From: Candidatus Poribacteria bacterium
Lineage (GTDB): Bacteria; Poribacteria; WGA-4E; WGA-3G
Length of the DNA: 64,000 nucleotides
Reading direction: 5' to 3'
Assembly (NCBI GenBank): GCA_028821605.1
Contig: JAPPFM010000025.1
Span: 1-64,000, forward strand
Positions within the stretch are counted from its first letter, which is position 1; each line of letters starts with the position of its first letter. Both the position numbers and the translations under genes were made by a program. Of this stretch, positions 61,194 to 64,000 are shown one piece after another. Below the pieces are notes generated by a model. That model was not told the DNA's origin. It saw only the letters and a list, made by a program, of their open reading frames with translations, and did no database searches.

Positions 61194-62927
61194 ATGAATT
61201 ATTTGCGATTCGTGTTAATATTGTTTGCTTGTGTTGGTATGTCCCTTGGTGGTGTTTACGCACAAGAAGAAGCTACGAACGGAGGAACCGTTCGAGGACA
61301 GATTACTGACATAACGCCAGCGCAGAACCCGATTGAAGGTGTTGAAGTTAAAATTGTTGCCCAAGATGGCGGCAAGGAATGGACAACAAAAACAGATGCA
61401 GACGGTAATTACAAACACGCTGGACTTCACGCCGGACGTTACCTGATTAGCATATCTAAGGACGGATACGACAAGCGGATTGGGAAACCTGTTACCGTTG
61501 TTGAGGGTGGTGACCATTTTGTCCCGCTCAAAACGGCTAAAAAAGGCAACATCAAGCCGCCCTTTGAACTGCAGCCGGGAAGAATGAGTAGTGTCCTGAA
61601 ACCGCGAATTGAATCCTTGCGTCAACTTCTCAGCGAAAGTATCGGTAAGCGTTACGATTTGGACAAAGCAGCTATCAACACACTTCGTTTGTCAATTCCC
61701 GAATCTGTCGAGACCGCCCTGGAACAGGACAGCAGGAATATACTGGTCTTCGGCAAGGTAGCAGGAGGTAGTAATGTAGCGTTGATCAAAATGTTATTAT
61801 CGCATCCAGTGTGCAAGGCAGCGTTTGCTGAACACTTGAGCGAGGCGCAGCTTCAGGATTATTTGGACTTCACAGAGGCGCGGCGACAGCTCGATCAACA
61901 GGCTGTCGCTCGTTGGATAACCGTGGCATTTGACAAGGAACTTAGTTTGACGGTGGATCAACGCGGAAAAATTGTGAAGTTGCTGCATGGTGCAGCACAG
62001 AATAGGGATTTTCCGGTCTCAATGAGTGCCTTACGGATCAGTCCACAGCAAGCGGTACACTTGGTGCACTATAGATTGAAAATTTCTCTGGATGATATCT
62101 TGAGCGAAGCGCAATCCAAGGTTTGGCAAGGATTGGTTAGCACGAACGCTAACAGAGAGCATTTCGCTGTCTTCATGCCCGAAGCCGGGGCTGAGGTTGT
62201 CGTTGTGGATAAAGTAGATGTGGGTGAAATTGTGGATCCGAACAAAAAGCGTGCGTTTATCCACAAGGAAGCAATCAAGCCTGTCAAGGTAGAGAGAAAG
62301 GTTAACGTAGTGATTAATGAGGTAATAATTGACCCGCCAGGGAAACTGCAACCTTGGATTGAACTTAACCCAGCAGGCACAGCGGCATCTCCAGAGCAAA
62401 TGATGGAAATCGCCGAAGCCAAACTTGTTGCGCATACCGAGTTGTTAGGTTCTCTTGATGAACGTGCTGCTCGACGCTTGGCACTCGTCGCTAAAGGTGT
62501 GGCACAACAGTACACTGAAGCCCAAGACAAAACCCACGACGCGATGGATGAATTGTGGGGAGATGAAGGGATGAATATTGACATTACGGATCATCCGATG
62601 TACCAACAGGTAATCAAAGATGTGCTTTCTGAGGAGGCGTTTGCACAGTATAGCACGTACCAAGCGGAAAGAGAAGTTTGGCATCAACAGGTACTGCGTG
62701 ATTTGGTGGTAGCGTGCATGGATACGCAGCTGCTTTTGGGCGACACACAGCGGGAAGCGTTAGAAACGGCAGCATCGCAATTGATACCCGGTCCGCTTAA
62801 GGAGGAGAAACCAGCGGAGTTTATGTTTTTCCAACTTTTCCCACAGACGGTAAACTTTGAAATCTTGACCCTTTGGCAGCAGAATGAATTTAAACGTGTG
62901 TTCGGTCCAATGATGTGGCGGAGATGA
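61194..62927 (+). CDS. Exported protein with carboxypeptidase-regulatory-like domain
   Basis: A 577-residue exported protein: signal peptide to about 23 (GVYAQ), one carboxypeptidase-regulatory-like beta domain (about 28-110: 'GTVRGQITD', 'IEGVEVKIVAQ', 'TKTDADGNYKHAGLHAGRYLIS'), and a long helical rest that I do not recognise. That part repeats the theme 'LSEAQLQDYLDFTEARRQ..QQAVARWITVAFDKELSLTVDQRGKI', where the LTxxQ pattern recalls Spy/CpxP-type helical hairpins. AAGGAGG precedes ATG 61194, four bases after the last gene. The next gene is a paralogue. Confidence 0.78.
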   Translation: MNYLRFVLILFACVGMSLGGVYAQEEATNGGTVRGQITDITPAQNPIEGVEVKIVAQDGGKEWTTKTDADGNYKHAGLHAGRYLISISKDGYDKRIGKPVTVVEGGDHFVPLKTAKKGNIKPPFELQPGRMSSVLKPRIESLRQLLSESIGKRYDLDKAAINTLRLSIPESVETALEQDSRNILVFGKVAGGSNVALIKMLLSHPVCKAAFAEHLSEAQLQDYLDFTEARRQLDQQAVARWITVAFDKELSLTVDQRGKIVKLLHGAAQNRDFPVSMSALRISPQQAVHLVHYRLKISLDDILSEAQSKVWQGLVSTNANREHFAVFMPEAGAEVVVVDKVDVGEIVDPNKKRAFIHKEAIKPVKVERKVNVVINEVIIDPPGKLQPWIELNPAGTAASPEQMMEIAEAKLVAHTELLGSLDERAARRLALVAKGVAQQYTEAQDKTHDAMDELWGDEGMNIDITDHPMYQQVIKDVLSEEAFAQYSTYQAEREVWHQQVLRDLVVACMDTQLLLGDTQREALETAASQLIPGPLKEEKPAEFMFFQLFPQTVNFEILTLWQQNEFKRVFGPMMWRR

Positions 62928-62948
62928 TTGCAAGGAGGATCAAAACAG

Positions 62949-64000
62949 ATGATTCGCTTGTGTTTCGTGTTAATAGTAGCTGTTTGTATCAATATTACAT
63001 CCGTTGGTATTACCTTCGCGGAAGATAAACCCACGACTGGTGGAACCCTCCGCGGACAGGTTACTGATACAAGCGCAGTACAGAATCCGCTTGAAGGTGT
63101 CGAAGTCAAAATTATCGGACGCAGCGGTAAGGAATGGACAGCAAAAACGGATGTCAACGGCAATTATGAGTGCTCTGGTATTCCCACAGACCGCTACCTA
63201 ATCAGTGCATTTAAAGAAGGATATCAAGGTCCGCCTCGTAAACCTATGACAATTCTTAATGGCGGTGACTACTTTGTCCCGCTCAAGATGGCTGAAAAGG
63301 GCAACGTTGAGCAATTATTGGCAGTACGCCCAGCAGGGATAGACGCTATCATCAGGCAAGTTAGGTCCTTGATTCAGCGCGTAGCTGAAAGTGTCGGTGA
63401 GCGTTATGATCTGAACGAGGCAGGTGTCAGAGCTCTTCATCGATCAGTTCTTGATTCAGTTGAAAGGACACCGGGAAGGGTTAGTGGTCTGGGTGCCTCC
63501 CTAAAAGCATTGGGAAAAGGGAACACAGCGTTGCTTGAAGTGTTATTGTCGCATCCAGCTTGCAAGGCAGCATTGGCTAAACATCTGAGCGAGGCGCAGC
63601 TTCAAGATTATTTGGATTTCACGGCGGCGCGGTGGCAGCGAGATCAACAGGCAATCGCTCGTCGAATAACAGTTGCACTCGACAAGGCACTCAGTTTGAC
63701 AGCAGATCAACGAGAGAAGGTTGTCCAATCGCTGCTTGACACAACAGAAAACGAAGCTTTTCCAAACTCAATAGGTACTTTAGGGATCGGTTCACAGGAA
63801 GCGGCAAATCTTGTGTACCATAGGCTGAAAATCTCTCTGGACGGGGTCTTGGGTGATGCACAGTCCAAACTTTGGCAGGGATTGGTTGATAAAGTAGACG
63901 CGGAGAAAAGGCCTATGTTTATCCGCAAGAAGGCGGTCGAGATTGACAAGGTAGATGAAGAAGTCGCTGACGTGCGAAAGAGGAGCATTCGGATCGGAGA
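62949..64000 (+). CDS. Paralogue with carboxypeptidase-regulatory-like domain, cut at window end
   Basis: Reading from ATG 62949 (AAGGAGG ten bases ahead) the frame stays open to the last base, giving 350 codons. It has a signal peptide (to about 25, ITFAED), the same regulatory-like beta domain ('GTLRGQVTD', 'LEGVEVKIIG', 'TKTDVNGNYECSGIPTDRYLIS') and the helical motif 'LSEAQLQDYLDFTAARWQRDQQ' with 'LSLTADQREKVV'. It is clearly a tandem copy of the preceding gene, but it lacks about 45 residues found there before the 'KVDAEKRPMFIRKKAVEI' region. The end lies outside the window. Confidence 0.8.
   Translation, partial: MIRLCFVLIVAVCINITSVGITFAEDKPTTGGTLRGQVTDTSAVQNPLEGVEVKIIGRSGKEWTAKTDVNGNYECSGIPTDRYLISAFKEGYQGPPRKPMTILNGGDYFVPLKMAEKGNVEQLLAVRPAGIDAIIRQVRSLIQRVAESVGERYDLNEAGVRALHRSVLDSVERTPGRVSGLGASLKALGKGNTALLEVLLSHPACKAALAKHLSEAQLQDYLDFTAARWQRDQQAIARRITVALDKALSLTADQREKVVQSLLDTTENEAFPNSIGTLGIGSQEAANLVYHRLKISLDGVLGDAQSKLWQGLVDKVDAEKRPMFIRKKAVEIDKVDEEVADVRKRSIRIG

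Overview
The window comes from a bacterium with moderate base composition and a Gram-negative-type secretory repertoire: Sec signal peptides, lipoproteins, and C-terminal sorting domains of the FlgD/type IX-like kind with a 'YPNPFNPETWIPYQL' core. The mix of secreted WD40-dockerin propellers, LamG proteins, sulfatase, phytanoyl-CoA dioxygenase, MlrC-like peptidase, CotH and GH67-like enzymes, together with many short palindromic intergenic repeats, fits Candidatus Poribacteria or a close relative. That assignment is inference from gene content and recalled motif style, not a database result. No rRNA, tRNA, CRISPR array, transposase or phage gene was seen.

Layout. 1-1305 (minus): the start of purA, then rpsI and rplM with a consensus promoter and a leader hairpin. 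1345-5590 (plus): an ArsA/Get3-type ATPase, a membrane protein, and the HslV-HslU protease. 5675-13382 (plus): four consecutive secreted WD40 beta-propeller proteins, each ending in a dockerin pair; three of them have 14 blades. 13526-22000 (plus): SppA behind a strong promoter, a PhyH-family dioxygenase, a nucleoside deoxyribosyltransferase-like protein overlapping an unknown gene, RimK, a GT4 glycosyltransferase and a mannitol-dehydrogenase-family enzyme. A Gfo/Idh/MocA oxidoreductase follows on the minus strand, then an MFS transporter. 24816-34780: a carbohydrate-related block with LamG protein, alpha/beta hydrolase, a LamG-GH67-like-beta-helix giant and an enolase-superfamily enzyme on plus, facing a GH43-like propeller enzyme and an MlrC-like M81 peptidase on minus. 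35062-44565 (minus): two secreted propeller proteins with dockerin and sorting domains, two tandem lipoproteins, an ECF sigma factor fused to a membrane segment and an unknown C-terminal domain, and a small exported peptide behind a long structured leader. 45210-49438 (plus): aldo/keto reductase, sulfatase, CotH-like lipoprotein. 49902-64000 (plus): a MoxR-DUF58-BatA-VWA-DUF4175-like cluster, another GH43-like enzyme and two paralogous carboxypeptidase-regulatory-domain proteins, the last cut by the window edge.

How the parts work together. Much of the coding capacity goes to exported proteins that bind, display or cut glycans and peptides, backed by quality-control proteases (HslVU, SppA) and by a MoxR/VWA cluster of the type that helps assemble or stress-proof envelope complexes. 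Dockerins recur in six proteins, but no cohesin domain is visible here.

The most unusual signal is non-coding. Three repeat families occupy fixed positions relative to genes. A heptad-based inverted repeat ends just before start codons (seven copies). A leader repeat spelling LTEPQGK carries a Shine-Dalgarno at constant spacing (five copies). A 27-bp palindrome lies on stop codons (four copies, one with a compensatory change). Two duplicated 3' flanks share a covarying hairpin, and one small gene has a leader that folds into a nested three-way junction behind a near-consensus promoter.
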